Of a stretch of DNA of 46,962 nucleotides, positions 1 through 8,866 are shown piece after piece. The stretch is from Amoeboaphelidium occidentale. Its lineage: Eukaryota; Aphelidiomycota; Aphelidea. Made by a program: the position numbers and the translations under genes. The notes under the pieces are model-generated. The model worked only from the letters and a program-made list of their open reading frames with translations, was not told where the DNA came from and did no database searches. Location of the stretch: the NCBI GenBank assembly GCA_023515795.1, contig JALGPX010000073.1, positions 1 to 46,962 of the forward strand, in the 5' to 3' direction. The stretch's first letter is position 1, and the number at the start of each line of letters is the position of its first letter.

Positions 1-278
1 AAAAAGCTGCAAAGTCTTGGTTATGTTGTTGTTACAGTAGACGAAGACTTCACCTCTCAGAAATGTCCTCGATGTTGTTCTCAAAGTGAAGCTGTGTGTA
101 TGAGAGTCAAATATTGCCGCACTTGTCACCAATACTTTCACAGAGATGTAATGGCTGGAGAAAATATGATCAATATTGTTAGAGGTTTGGCGGTGGATGG
201 CATTAGGCCAGAGTATATGTGCAGAAAACCTCCTGATAATCCCGAAATTGGTGACAGTAATGATTCTGGTGATGAGAC
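1..278 (+). repeat. Left copy of a falsely duplicated Fanzor C-terminal segment
   Basis: Bases 1-278 match 324-601 at a constant offset of 323, with about five single-base differences. The copy stops exactly at the lone N at 279. The sequence reads in frame as the same zinc-ribbon segment as the downstream copy. The pattern is that of a left contig end overlapping the start of the next contig, not of two tandem genes. The differences could be allelic. Confidence 0.8.
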
Positions 279-279
279 N
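279..279. other. Assembly gap (single N)
   Basis: A single N separates the two copies of the Fanzor segment. The 44 bases after it (280-323) have no counterpart in the window, as expected if they also precede base 1 in the left contig. Confidence 0.9.
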
Positions 280-281
280 AA

Positions 282-701
282 GGAAGTGACAACATACATA
301 CTGCATTTGGGACTTATCTCGTGAAAAAGCTGCAAAGTCTTGGTTATGTTGTTGTTACAGTAGACGAAGACTTCACCTCTCAGAAATGTCCTCGATGTTA
401 TTCTCAGAGTGAAGCTGTGTGTATGAGAGTCAAATATTGCCGCAGTTGTCACCAATACTTTCACAGAGATGTAATGGCTGGAGAAAATATGATCAATATT
501 GTTAGAGGTTTGGCGGTGGATGGCATTAGGCCAGAGTATTTGTGCAGAAAACCTCCTGATAATCCCGAAATTGGTGACAGTTATGATTCTGGTGATGAGA
601 CTATCCATGCACAGACTGAAACAGATCAGAGTAATCGTGCCTCCTCATACAGAATCTTAACAAGATCACAGAAGCGGCTTGACAAGTCCGCACAAAAGTA
701 A
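282..701 (+). CDS. Fanzor (eukaryotic TnpB-like nuclease), C-terminal fragment
   Basis: The frame is open from just after the gap to a TAA at 699-701 and encodes about 139 residues. It shows a strand motif ending VTVDEDFTSQKCPRC, then a CRSC pair, then FHRDVMAGENM. This is the CPxC...CxxC zinc ribbon followed by the HRD-x-A-x-N motif that carries the last RuvC acidic residue in TnpB and Fanzor proteins. Fanzors are RNA-guided DNA nucleases carried on eukaryotic transposons or viruses. The N-terminal part and earlier RuvC motifs lie left of the window, so activity cannot be judged. A hydrophilic tail of about 75 residues follows. No terminal repeat or guide RNA could be recognised. Confidence 0.75.
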   Translation, partial: GSDNIHTAFGTYLVKKLQSLGYVVVTVDEDFTSQKCPRCYSQSEAVCMRVKYCRSCHQYFHRDVMAGENMINIVRGLAVDGIRPEYLCRKPPDNPEIGDSYDSGDETIHAQTETDQSNRASSYRILTRSQKRLDKSAQK

Positions 702-818
702 CCAAGGTAAATTTGTACGAAAGTGATTTTTTAATACTTTTAGAATCATGGCATTCAAGGGGTTATAAGTGCGCCACAGTGATTGGACAGATTCTCAACA
801 AAATATCTTTACTGTGGA

Positions 819-1166
819 ATGACGACGACAAAAACTTCAAAGCAAAACAAGACGAAGGTTTACATCAGCGCTAATGGAGAAGTCAAAGAAGAAATGCCCC
901 TAATTACTTGGATTTTGAAACTTCCTTACAGATTTGTTGCATTTCTGTATGCGATCGTTCTGCTTGTATACGGACTATTCTTCTCGTTCTTCTCAGGAAT
1001 AATAACACCCAATAAAGACGATCGAGTAGTGGAGCCTCTCAGCAAACGAGGCAAAGACGACGACAGCAATGACGGGCCTGGTGGCGGCGGAGGAATGCGA
1101 AAACGAATACACGGAATAACAAGACCTGAAACAATGAACAATTCCCAATGCAAATCTTGCGGTTGA
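819..1166 (+). CDS. Selenoprotein K family protein, Cys form
   Basis: About 115 residues from the ATG at 819. The layout is that of SelK/SelG proteins: a KVYISANGEV start motif, one hydrophobic membrane segment (about residues 30-58), a charged stretch, a glycine-rich GPGGGGG patch with basic residues, and a Cys near the end. Animal SelK ends Gly-Gly-Sec-Gly-Arg; here the end is Ser-Cys-Gly, so Cys sits where Sec would be. SelK is an ER membrane protein linked to ER-associated degradation and protein palmitoylation. The stop lies 38 nt from the convergent ACAD8 stop. The N-terminal 18 residues before the conserved motif are unusual. Confidence 0.65.
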   Translation: MTTTKTSKQNKTKVYISANGEVKEEMPLITWILKLPYRFVAFLYAIVLLVYGLFFSFFSGIITPNKDDRVVEPLSKRGKDDDSNDGPGGGGGMRKRIHGITRPETMNNSQCKSCG

Positions 1167-1204
1167 TCATATAACAGTGTGATAATTGTTCTGAATAGAA
1201 TTTT

Positions 1205-2478
1205 CTATTTTAGTAACTCCTTTGAAACAATGACCCTCATAATCTCGTTTGTTCCTTCAAGGATTTGATGTACTCTCAAGTCTCTAACGAACTGCTGCAC
1301 TTTGTAATCTTTTAGATAACCGTATCCTCCGTGTATTTGTAGAGCTTCGTTACAAATGGCGAAACATTCATCTGTAGTAAATTGCTTAGCCATCGCGCAG
1401 TAACTTGGTGCTTTCGGATCTTTCTTATCAAGAAGGATAGCAGCCTGTCGAACCATCATACGAGATGCAATAAGTTTAGTGGTCATATCAGCTAATTTGA
1501 ACTGAATAGACTGATTGCTAGCCAGAGGTTGACCAAACTGTTTCCTAACTTTTGAATGTTCAAGAGCTGCTTCTATAGACGCCTGAGCTCCACCAAGTGA
1601 ACATGAAGCTATATTTATCCTTCCACCATTCAAACCCATCATGGCTATTTTAAATCCGTCTCCCTCCTTCCCGAGTAAATTACCAACAGGAACTTTACAG
1701 TCTTCAAATATTACAGCTCGCGTAGGTTGAGAGTTCCATCCTACCTTCTCTTCCTTCTTACCAAAATGCAGACCAGGACTATCTTTATCCACAATTAAAC
1801 AAGATATCCCTTTAGGTCCTTCTCCTCCAGTTCGAACCATTGTAACGTAAACATCTGAATTGCCACCGTTTGAGATGAATGCTTTTGAACCATTAAGAAT
1901 ATAATGATCACCTTGTCTTTTAGCTGAAGTTGACAAGGAAGCAGCATCAGATCCTGCAGAGGGCTCCGTAAGACAATAAGATGCAAGTTTATCCATAGTG
2001 CAGAGTTCTGGTACAAACTTGGCCCTTTGTTCATCCGTGCCGAATTTATCAATCATCCAATTCGCCATATTATGGATAGAAATATATGCAGTTGTAGATA
2101 CACAACCAGTGCTCAGAGCTTCGAATATCACAGATGAACTCAATCGACTCAAGTTCATTCCACCAAACTTTTCTGATACATACAGACCACCAAAACCAAG
2201 CTCTGCAGCCTTTTTAATCGACTCAGCTGGGAATATCTCCTTCTTGTCCCACTCTTGCATGTAAGGCGCAAACTCTTTATCAGCAAATTGCTTAGCGACT
2301 TCATAAAATTGCTTATCATCCTCAGACAAACCCAAAGTAGCTACAGCGATAGTGTTATCCAGTATTAAACCATCGAAACCATACGATCTAAAAGAGCACT
2401 AGGCCCTGTGTACATTCTGAATTGTCGGGCAGTTATCCGGTTGAACTTTAGAGAATTACGAATCGAGTAGTGCAACAT
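1205..2478 (-). CDS. ACAD8: Isobutyryl-CoA dehydrogenase, mitochondrial (ACAD8-type)
   Basis: Two exons, complement(1205..2340, 2385..2478), with a 44-nt intron 2341-2384 (GTATGG...TGTAG); 409 residues. Exon 1 begins [20 protein letters not shown], a clear mitochondrial presequence, and splicing gives [15 protein letters not shown] as in ACAD8. Acyl-CoA dehydrogenase motifs follow: [45 protein letters not shown] with the catalytic Glu region near the C-terminus in [11 protein letters not shown], and [11 protein letters not shown]. The enzyme oxidises isobutyryl-CoA to methacrylyl-CoA in valine breakdown and passes electrons to ETF. Similarity to ACAD8 is much stronger than to generic short-chain dehydrogenases. 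It shares a 31-nt divergent start region with mS29. Confidence 0.93.
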
Positions 2479-2509
2479 TCCTTTTGTTCCAAATTCTTTG
2501 TGAGAAACG
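2479..2509. promoter_or_regulatory. 31-nt divergent start-to-start region (ACAD8 / mS29)
   Basis: Only 31 nt separate the two inferred start codons. Both products are mitochondrial. Transcription starts must lie inside or beyond the opposite gene's first exon if both starts are right. No TATA-like box was recognised. Confidence 0.5.
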
Positions 2510-3717
2510 ATGATGCTGATGATTCGAAGTAGAATTTCCCAAAGATATTTCGCCTCGCCATGTAATTCGCACGCGTTCAGGATTTGCTTACTTTTGTAGC
2601 TGCTGCTTATCGAAGGAAGGCAAAGAATGCAACGGGTGGTATTAAATCAAAAGATGATATTCAAGTTGAAATACCGCGATTATCCAAAGAGGAACTGTAC
2701 AAGCCAGCCCCTGTCCTGGATATGAAGCCATTTAATATTGATAATGCCAATGATAAGAATTTAAATACGTTCCTTTTGGTTGATAAGAAATTATGCTACG
2801 GAGAACAAGAATGTTCAAGACTTCCTAATTCGGTAACGCGGTTGTTCGCACAGAATAAGAGCACAGGCTTGCTGCTACGTAAGCAGACTCTCGATATGAT
2901 CAATTCTATTGAACAAGAAATTGAGAAACCTGTATCTGAAAGACAGAATTTGGCTTTGCACGGAAAGCCAGGATGCGGTAGAAGTGCGACTATGCTGCAA
3001 TTAGTGTCTTACTTTAAGCAAAAGGAGTATATAGTGGCTTATCTTCCAATGATTTTGTGGCATTTGGGAGGGGAGATGCCTTACACGCGAAACAAGGAAA
3101 CAGGGCTTTTTGATCAAGCCAAAGCAACGATGGAATTCTTAAAATACTTTTCTGTGATGAATGGTGATAATATGGATAAAGTTCAGGGTTTGAAAGAATT
3201 AGTCGATTTCGGATGTAAAGCGCCTGAGAATGCTTTGAAATCTTTTGATGCTCTTTTGAGAGAGCTAGCTAGCACAAAAGACCAGAAAGTGCTCTTCGCA
3301 CTTGACATGTTTAACGGATACTTTGCTGATACTTTCTACAGAGACGAAGAGGCAAATATTCTTACTGCTGACAAATTTACGTTATTCTCAAGGTTGAAGG
3401 ATCTGGCAAAATCACCAGCTTTGAACAATGGTCTTGTCCTTACAGCTTCAACTGGCAAGCTTATTGGGAGAATATCTGTAGAGGATTCCATTGCAAGAAT
3501 GAACGATTTTTTGAAAGACGCCAAAGTAAAGAATATTGACGCTGCAAACTTCAACGCAGAAGAAACTGGCAAAATGCTTGAGCTATTTGAGAAAACAAAA
3601 TGGATTCCAAGCCATCTAATGCGCAATCCTCAGTTTGTGAAAAAGGTTTACATGGCGACGGGTGGTAATCCAAATCAAATATTTGACTACGCGTTGTTCA
3701 GACCATTGGTTGAATAA
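2510..3717 (+). CDS. DAP3: Mitochondrial small ribosomal subunit protein mS29 (DAP3/Rsm23)
   Basis: join(2510..2561, 2600..3717), 389 residues; intron 2562-2599 (38 nt) has GTAATT, a CTTAC branch-like motif and TTTTGTAG. The spliced N-terminus MMLMIRSRISQRYFASP is a mitochondrial targeting sequence. The core has the DAP3 P-loop region LHGKPGCGRSATML near residue 137, followed by LALDMFNGYF and a C-terminal TGGNP segment. The usual P-loop Lys is Arg here, so GTP binding may be altered; mS29 has a structural role in the mitoribosome. The TAA stop lies inside AATAAA (3713-3718). The gene converges on the septin gene 40 nt downstream. Confidence 0.85.
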
Positions 3718-3718
3718 A
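3713..3718 (+). terminator. Poly(A) signal AATAAA containing the mS29 stop codon
   Basis: The hexamer spans the last codon (GAA) and stop (TAA). It is the only canonical signal near the gene end and fits the 40-nt spacing to the septin stop. Confidence 0.5.
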
Positions 3719-3757
3719 GCGATAAAAACATCGAATTTTATTGGATAGATTTCTCAC

Positions 3758-5145
3758 TCATTTAGTAGACTTCTTCTTTGCAGCAGCGATTCTCTGATAA
3801 GCCAGCTCAATCTCCTTCTCTTCTGCTTCCAAAAGTTTTTTCTGTTCACTAATATCTGCCATCAATTCCTTCTCTTTTCTAGCAAGGGCTTCTTCACTCT
3901 CTCTTAAAGCAGCTTCCTTCTCTTTCACTTTACGGTAAATCTGTTCTCTCATTTCTTTTTCTTTAACTGACATCTCTTCCTGGAATTGTCTTCTAACTTG
4001 CTCGACTTGCATCTCATACTGATCATCACTCTGCAAAATTGAAGGCCTTCTACCGTCAGTTCTCAATTTCGAAGCTCTACAAGTTGGCGGAAATTAGTCA
4101 GATTTTTAAAGAAACAAGCATACCTGTAATTAAGATAATGAACGCTGTGTGTTGTTTCAGTAAGATCATTCAGATTTGAGGATATCAAAAGAGATCTTAA
4201 ATGAACAAAGTCACAATGGTTTGTATTCTCAACATCGACTAGGCCCCATTTGTATTGTCTCCCTCTGACGTACTTGCCATTTCCAACATCAAGGTATTTA
4301 TCAGCTCCAATGACACAGAAAGGCTGATGTGCTTCTACAGCTTCAATCTCTTCACGATCTTCTGAGTAAGCTGTTGGATAAAGTCTCACATCATACTTTG
4401 ACAAATCACCAAGAATCTTGGCCTTCAACTCAGCCTTCTCTTCTGAAGTCATCGTATCTGCTTTAGCAACCACTGGAATAACATTAACTTTAGAAGACAA
4501 TTGTTTTAAAGATGCCAAATCCAATTCTTTCAATCTGTGACAGTTTGGACTGATAAAATACAATAAAGCGTGAACTCTTGTGTCAGTAACAGTGCGACGG
4601 AAGCCCCTGTTGGTTTCTTCTTCGGTGTATTTGTCGTACTGATCAGTTAAGTATTGTAAAATTGGCAGCAAACTGTCTTCCCTGTTGATCTGATCTCCGA
4701 AACCAGGCGTATCAATAACAGACAAATGAAGATGAACACCATCCTCTTCCAGTTCAAAATGATGTGGAGTGATTTTGGCAGTCTTCTCTGTTATGACTCT
4801 CTTCTGATGTGGTAACAAGTCCGTAGCAAAGAGTGTGTTAATGAATGTAGTTTTGCCCAGACCAGATTCACCTGCACAGACAAAAGAGTTACGCTTTACA
4901 AATGCAATCCAGGAAACATACCGACAACCATCAAGTTAAGTCTGAAGGCTCTTTTCTTTGCCAGTTTGACTGATTGTGAAGCCAAGCCGGAAATCCCAAG
5001 CTCATCTGGCTCAAGAATAACTCGCTTGGTCGGAACAGGTTTCTTCCATGGAGAAGCAACAGGAAGTTTTCCTCTAAATTGCAAAGCGTATTCCTACAAA
5101 AGGAAGTTATGTTAATTGGTTGTATGGAAATTGTACCAATGGCAT
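3758..5145 (-). CDS. Septin GTPase
   Basis: Four exons, complement(3758..4076, 4124..4871, 4922..5093, 5137..5145), 415 residues, introns of 47, 50 and 43 nt. The first coding exon is only 9 nt (Met-Pro-Leu). Septin features in order: basic N-terminal region (KKRAFRLNLMVVG), G1 GESGLGKT with the first intron of the G domain splitting the codon for its first Gly, G3 DTPGFGDQ, G4 AKAD, the septin unique region (YKWGLVDVENTNHCDF), and a long C-terminal coiled coil rich in Glu, Lys and Gln. Septins form filaments at the cell cortex and division site. I could not assign it to a CDC3/10/11/12 subgroup. Confidence 0.93.
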
Positions 5146-5240
5146 TCTATCGCCGCAGTGCAGTTGTTTCAAGAAAAACAAAACTCGTTAGAACCGTCGC
5201 AATTACAGAATCTACAGATTTTCATGATATTTTATTAACA

Positions 5241-5831
5241 TCAATTAGTAATAATATCCATAGATTGTGAATCTTGTTCTGATACTTGTGCGCTTGTTCG
5301 TAATGTATGTTTTAAGTTTTGTAAAGGGTCTGGTGACCATAGAACAAGAGCATTTTGATCATTTGGCTCAGGAAGTGCTGATGCGTACTTGACTGATAAA
5401 GCACGTAGAATATCAGCATCTTGTGCCATCATAGATAATTTAATGTGATCAGGAAGGTAAATGACATTATCATCTGTTTTCAGAAGGCTCTCTTGACTGT
5501 GTATGCTTTTCAGTTCTTCTTCTAAATCTGTGATAAATACTCGATGCTTTGACTCTGCTTCAACATCTTCCATGCCTTTAGGAGCAGCGTGATCATTGTA
5601 AAAGCTCCGAGAAGGCTGTGCAGGATTTAAAGATAAAAGCGACATGTCTGTTTCTAACCGCTTGGGATCAGGCAATTCTTCGTGTTCTAATCTTCGCTTC
5701 CGTGCTGATAAATGAAATTGTTGTTGTTGCTGCTGCTGCTGCTGCATGTCTAATGAACAAAGCCCTTCAAAGTTTTGCAGATTGTGATAATTTTCCAGCA
5801 AAAGGAATGAGTCGTACAATACAGAAGTCAT
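5241..5831 (-). CDS. Unrecognised protein with a poly-Gln tract
   Basis: An uninterrupted frame from ATG at 5829-5831 encodes 196 residues. It contains nine consecutive Gln after residue 29, a basic KRRLEHEE segment, and an acidic predicted-helical middle (EDVEAESKHRVFITDLEEELKS is helix-like). The conserved-looking stretch is DDNVIYLPDHIKLSMMAQDADILRALSVKYA. No family was recognised. Upstream codons may be missing, because 404 nt lie between it and the divergent COQ6 start. A nuclear or RNA-linked role would be a guess. Confidence 0.5.
   Translation of the reverse strand: MTSVLYDSFLLLENYHNLQNFEGLCSLDMQQQQQQQQQFHLSARKRRLEHEELPDPKRLETDMSLLSLNPAQPSRSFYNDHAAPKGMEDVEAESKHRVFITDLEEELKSIHSQESLLKTDDNVIYLPDHIKLSMMAQDADILRALSVKYASALPEPNDQNALVLWSPDPLQNLKHTLRTSAQVSEQDSQSMDIITN
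5717..5745 (+). repeat. Trinucleotide (TTG/CTG) tract encoding poly-Gln
   Basis: A run of TTG and CTG triplets on the + strand reads CAG/CAA on the coding strand and encodes the nine-Gln tract. Mixed codons should limit slippage. Confidence 0.8.
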
Positions 5832-6235
5832 TCGAAAGTAATAATGAGGCGGTATGTTGTTTGGTTACTGTGAAATTCGCGCTCCTTAAATCTCTTGATC
5901 GGAATGTTTCGAAACAATTCTATTCTGCACCTCCAATGTTTCAGCCATTCCAGATCAACTATTCGAAATCCATAGATTCTAAAGAAGGAATAAGAACGTG
6001 ATAAAGTATCTAATGCAGTTTTAAATCGTGCCCAAGCGTCTACGTGTTTTAGTTGTCTGGGGATGACTCCGTGAACCAACGTCTATTTGATACAATTGTA
6101 ACAAGTGACTTCCATATCTACTTAAACGAATGAAGTTAGACATTCTGAGCCTTGGCCCGTTACTCTTACAGCCCGCTCGCGATTTGATGTCAATACGTCA
6201 TCCTTCCTTGTCTCTTTCTCGCTCAACTTTCAAGA
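5832..6235. other. 404-nt stretch without a confident gene
   Basis: The stretch lies between the poly-Q start and the divergent COQ6 start. The minus strand holds an open frame of about 80 codons without ATG (5828-6079) and a 40-codon ATG frame (6021-6143, starting MSNFIRLSRYGSHLLQLYQ). Neither joined in frame to the poly-Q gene by GT-AG splicing that I could find. It may hold 5' UTR or a missed exon. Confidence 0.4.
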
Positions 6236-7637
6236 ATGATGATCAGGAATTGCTTCCGATATTTTACTGCTGCTTCTGCGAGGAAAGAGGATTTTTATGA
6301 TGTTCTTGTAGTTGGCGGTGGAATGGCTGGGCAAGTTTGTGCTGCTGCTCTTGGCTCGCGTGCTGCTTTGAGAAATCATCGAATTGGAATTATAGATGCA
6401 GGACGAAGAGTCACGCCATTTAAACCAGAAACATGCTATAGTAATCGAGTTGTATCGCTATCTGCTGGTTCTATAGATTTCCTTAAGCAAACGGATATAT
6501 GGAATTACATTGACGAGAGCCGCGTGAATTTATATCAGAGAATTAGAGCATGGGATGATGCAGATGGTATTGTTGAATTCAATAGTGATGATATCGGTAA
6601 AGAGCATTTAGCTGGTATTGTAGAAATTCAGAATGTCATAAGTGCGGCTGCTCAGGCTAGTTCGGAGCTTCCTAATGTCGAGTCTATTACGAACGCAAAA
6701 TCAAAAGTATAGAATATGCGCCAGAAGATGTGGATGCAGTTAAAGTCGTTCTAGATAATGAGCAGCACGTTTTTACTAATCTTATTGTTGGTGCAGATGG
6801 AGCAAATTCAATTGTGCGAAAATCATTTGGTATCGAAACAACTGGATGGTCATATAATCAGAATGGTTTAGTTGCAACTCTGGAAATCGAAGAGATAAAT
6901 AATGATACTGCGTTTCAGAAATTCCTGCCGTTCGGTATTTTGGCTTTGTTGCCATTATCTTCAACGCAGTCTTCTATTGTTTGGAGTTTACCTCAAGATT
7001 TGAGCTTAAAGTTAAGAAACTTGGCTCCAGAACAATTTGTGCATTTGGTAAATGCTGCATTAAATTTACCTTCAGTAGAAGTTGAGTATCTCATTAGCAG
7101 GATTTCCGATTCGGACAACAAAATAGCATTGGATATTGAGGAAGAACTAAAGTGGAGAAGTGAACAAAGCGCTAAACCAAAATTTCAGACTCCGCGAGTT
7201 GTTAGTGTGAACGAGAAAAGTCGTGCTTGTTTCCCTTTAAGGTTCATTAAATCCGCCGAACTGTATAGGAACCGAATGGCTTTAATTGGAGATGCTGCTC
7301 ATGTTGTTCATCCACTAGCAGGGCAAGGAGTGAATTTAGGTTTCAAGGATATCAGAATACTACTTCAAATGCTTGAATCTTCTGCTGCAACTGGAGGCGA
7401 TCTTGGAAGCGTGTTAAGTTTAGAAAGGTTCAGCAGAGAAGCAACTCTCGCTACTTTGCCGATGATTGCAGGAATCGATGGTCTCTTCAAAGTATTCCAG
7501 CAGCTTCCAGGGCCCCTACAACCGTTAAGATCACTTGGAATGGGTTTCATTAATAACACGCCATTATTGAAGGTAATTATTTTATGCCTCTTCTTTTGAT
7601 TTTTCAGGAACAATTCGTGAAACTGGCAATGTCTTAA
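6236..7637 (+). CDS. COQ6: Ubiquinone biosynthesis flavin monooxygenase COQ6 (one apparent frameshift)
   Basis: The N-terminal part has a short targeting-like start and the FAD motif VLVVGGGMAGQV. The second part has IVGADGANSIVRK, and ALIGDAAHVVHPLAGQGVNL as in UbiH/COQ6 hydroxylases. A 35-nt intron (7573-7607) leads to a 30-nt last exon ending EQFVKLAMS. The frame changes near 6696-6701: read in the next frame the text continues KIKSIEYAPEDVDAVKVVL, exactly as COQ6 needs, so one A is missing from an A-run. A sequencing error is likelier than a broken gene, since both halves are well conserved. The restored protein would be about 455 residues. It acts in mitochondrial C5-hydroxylation of the ubiquinone ring. 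Confidence 0.88.
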
Positions 7638-7797
7638 GATCTCGTTTTCTAACGGTCAAAAAGAGAGGTATTGTTTATTAATATGCGAAGGCGAACGCTC
7701 CGTGTTATTTAATGCTCGGGTTGAAATAGAACGTTTGTTCCGATTGATCCTCCTCATTTATTTCTCATACGACTGAGCTTGTTTCAAATATCAAACT

Positions 7798-8290
7798 ATG
7801 TTCAAAGTAGTAAAGCAAGAGGGCTCATACACATCGAAACTCGTTACTTCATCCGAAATTAAGCAAGGCGATTTAATTGGCTCGTTTAAAGAAACTGCAA
7901 CAAAAACGTACACTATAATGCAACATAACATCATCTTTTAGCGCCGAAGTCCGTTACAGTTCTGTGCAGGTCGGTAGGAACGAGCATTTAGAGCTTAATT
8001 CTGTCTTTGTGTACCTTAATCACTCATGCGATCCAAATACTCGAGTAGATGTTAAGAACATGGAAGTCGTAGCCGAGAGGGACATAGCCGAAGGTGATGA
8101 ATTGAACTTCTTTTATCCGAGCACTGAATGGGAAATGGCTCAACCATTTGAATGCTGGTGTGGTTCTACAAAATGCCTCAAAAAAGTCAAGGGAGCAAAG
8201 TTCATGTCAAAGGAAGACCTCAAGAAGCACGGCTTTATCAATGATCACATTCTATTAATGCTGAACGAACGAGATACAATTAATCAATAG
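7798..8290 (+). CDS. Small single-domain SET protein
   Basis: join(7798..7907, 7942..8290), 152 residues, with a 34-nt intron (GTACAC...TTTTAG). SET motifs are present: YLNHSCDPNT (NHSC) and GDELNFFYPSTEW, followed by a post-SET-like CWCGSTKC cluster. Such short proteins occur widely in fungi and plants and are probable lysine methyltransferases, substrate unknown. The N-terminal half of the SET fold is short (SEIKQGDLIGSF then VRYSSVQVG), typical of this small family. The ATG at 7798 gives a full first exon that splices in frame. It lies 160 nt after COQ6 on the same strand. Confidence 0.8.
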
Positions 8291-8400
8291 ACCTCACGTG
8301 TTCGGATAGAACGAATGAGCGATGTCTGATCCACTAATCAACGTCACAACGTGATGCAGTTTTCAAAACAGGAGTGCGCAACATCCCCCTTTTTTCCAGA

Positions 8401-8856
8401 ATGACCGTAAATAAGCATACTTCAGTGGGAATTGAAGATAGATCATTCATAGCGGTTTACGATAGCGTAAAGAAGGATATCTTTGACTCTGAGAACGCTA
8501 AATCTAAAGAAGAGGTACGCGATCATGCTTGTTACAACTAATCCCTGTAGACTGTGAGAATCCATCAGAGGTATGCAACAATAAATTCAAAGAAGAATAG
8601 TGTTTACTCAGGCCTAAAGAAAGATATTGACTTGTTACAGCTGAGTTTGGAGTATATTGGGGAGATTGAACCAAAGATTAATCAAAACAGCCAAGATTCT
8701 GTGTCTAATTCACCTGCCAGTTCTGATTTACCTCCTCTTGTTCCAGTAAAAGGAAGGAAAGAATACAGAAAGTCTAAGGTTCCGAAACAAAATGCCGATG
8801 GTGATCAAAGGAAGTCATTAATCGACAAAATGTTTGGTTGGGCTATTTGCCAATAG
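8401..8856 (+). CDS. Small unrecognised protein
   Basis: join(8401..8514, 8551..8856), 139 residues, with a 36-nt intron that has GTACGC, an ACTAAT branch-like motif and CTGTAG. The middle is helical and coiled-coil-like (KKDIDLLQLSLEYIGEIEPKI), followed by a Ser/Asn-rich linker, a basic patch (KGRKEYRKSKVPK) and a short C-terminal helix (LIDKMFGWAICQ). No family was recognised. The clean splice and the 10-nt convergent spacing to Nop12 support a real gene. Confidence 0.55.
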
Positions 8857-8866
8857 AATCGTTTTT

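Noticed and set aside
1-701. Two tandem Fanzor fragments as real paralogues
   Set aside because: The repeat ends exactly at the N, and the geometry matches the three other gap duplications.
1164-1200. TGA at 1164 read as selenocysteine
   Set aside because: The Sec position already holds Cys, and reading on gives no SelK-like tail; no SECIS was recognised.
5828-6079. ORF upstream of the poly-Q gene as its first exon
   Set aside because: No ATG and no GT-AG junction joins it in frame; kept only as an unexplained stretch.
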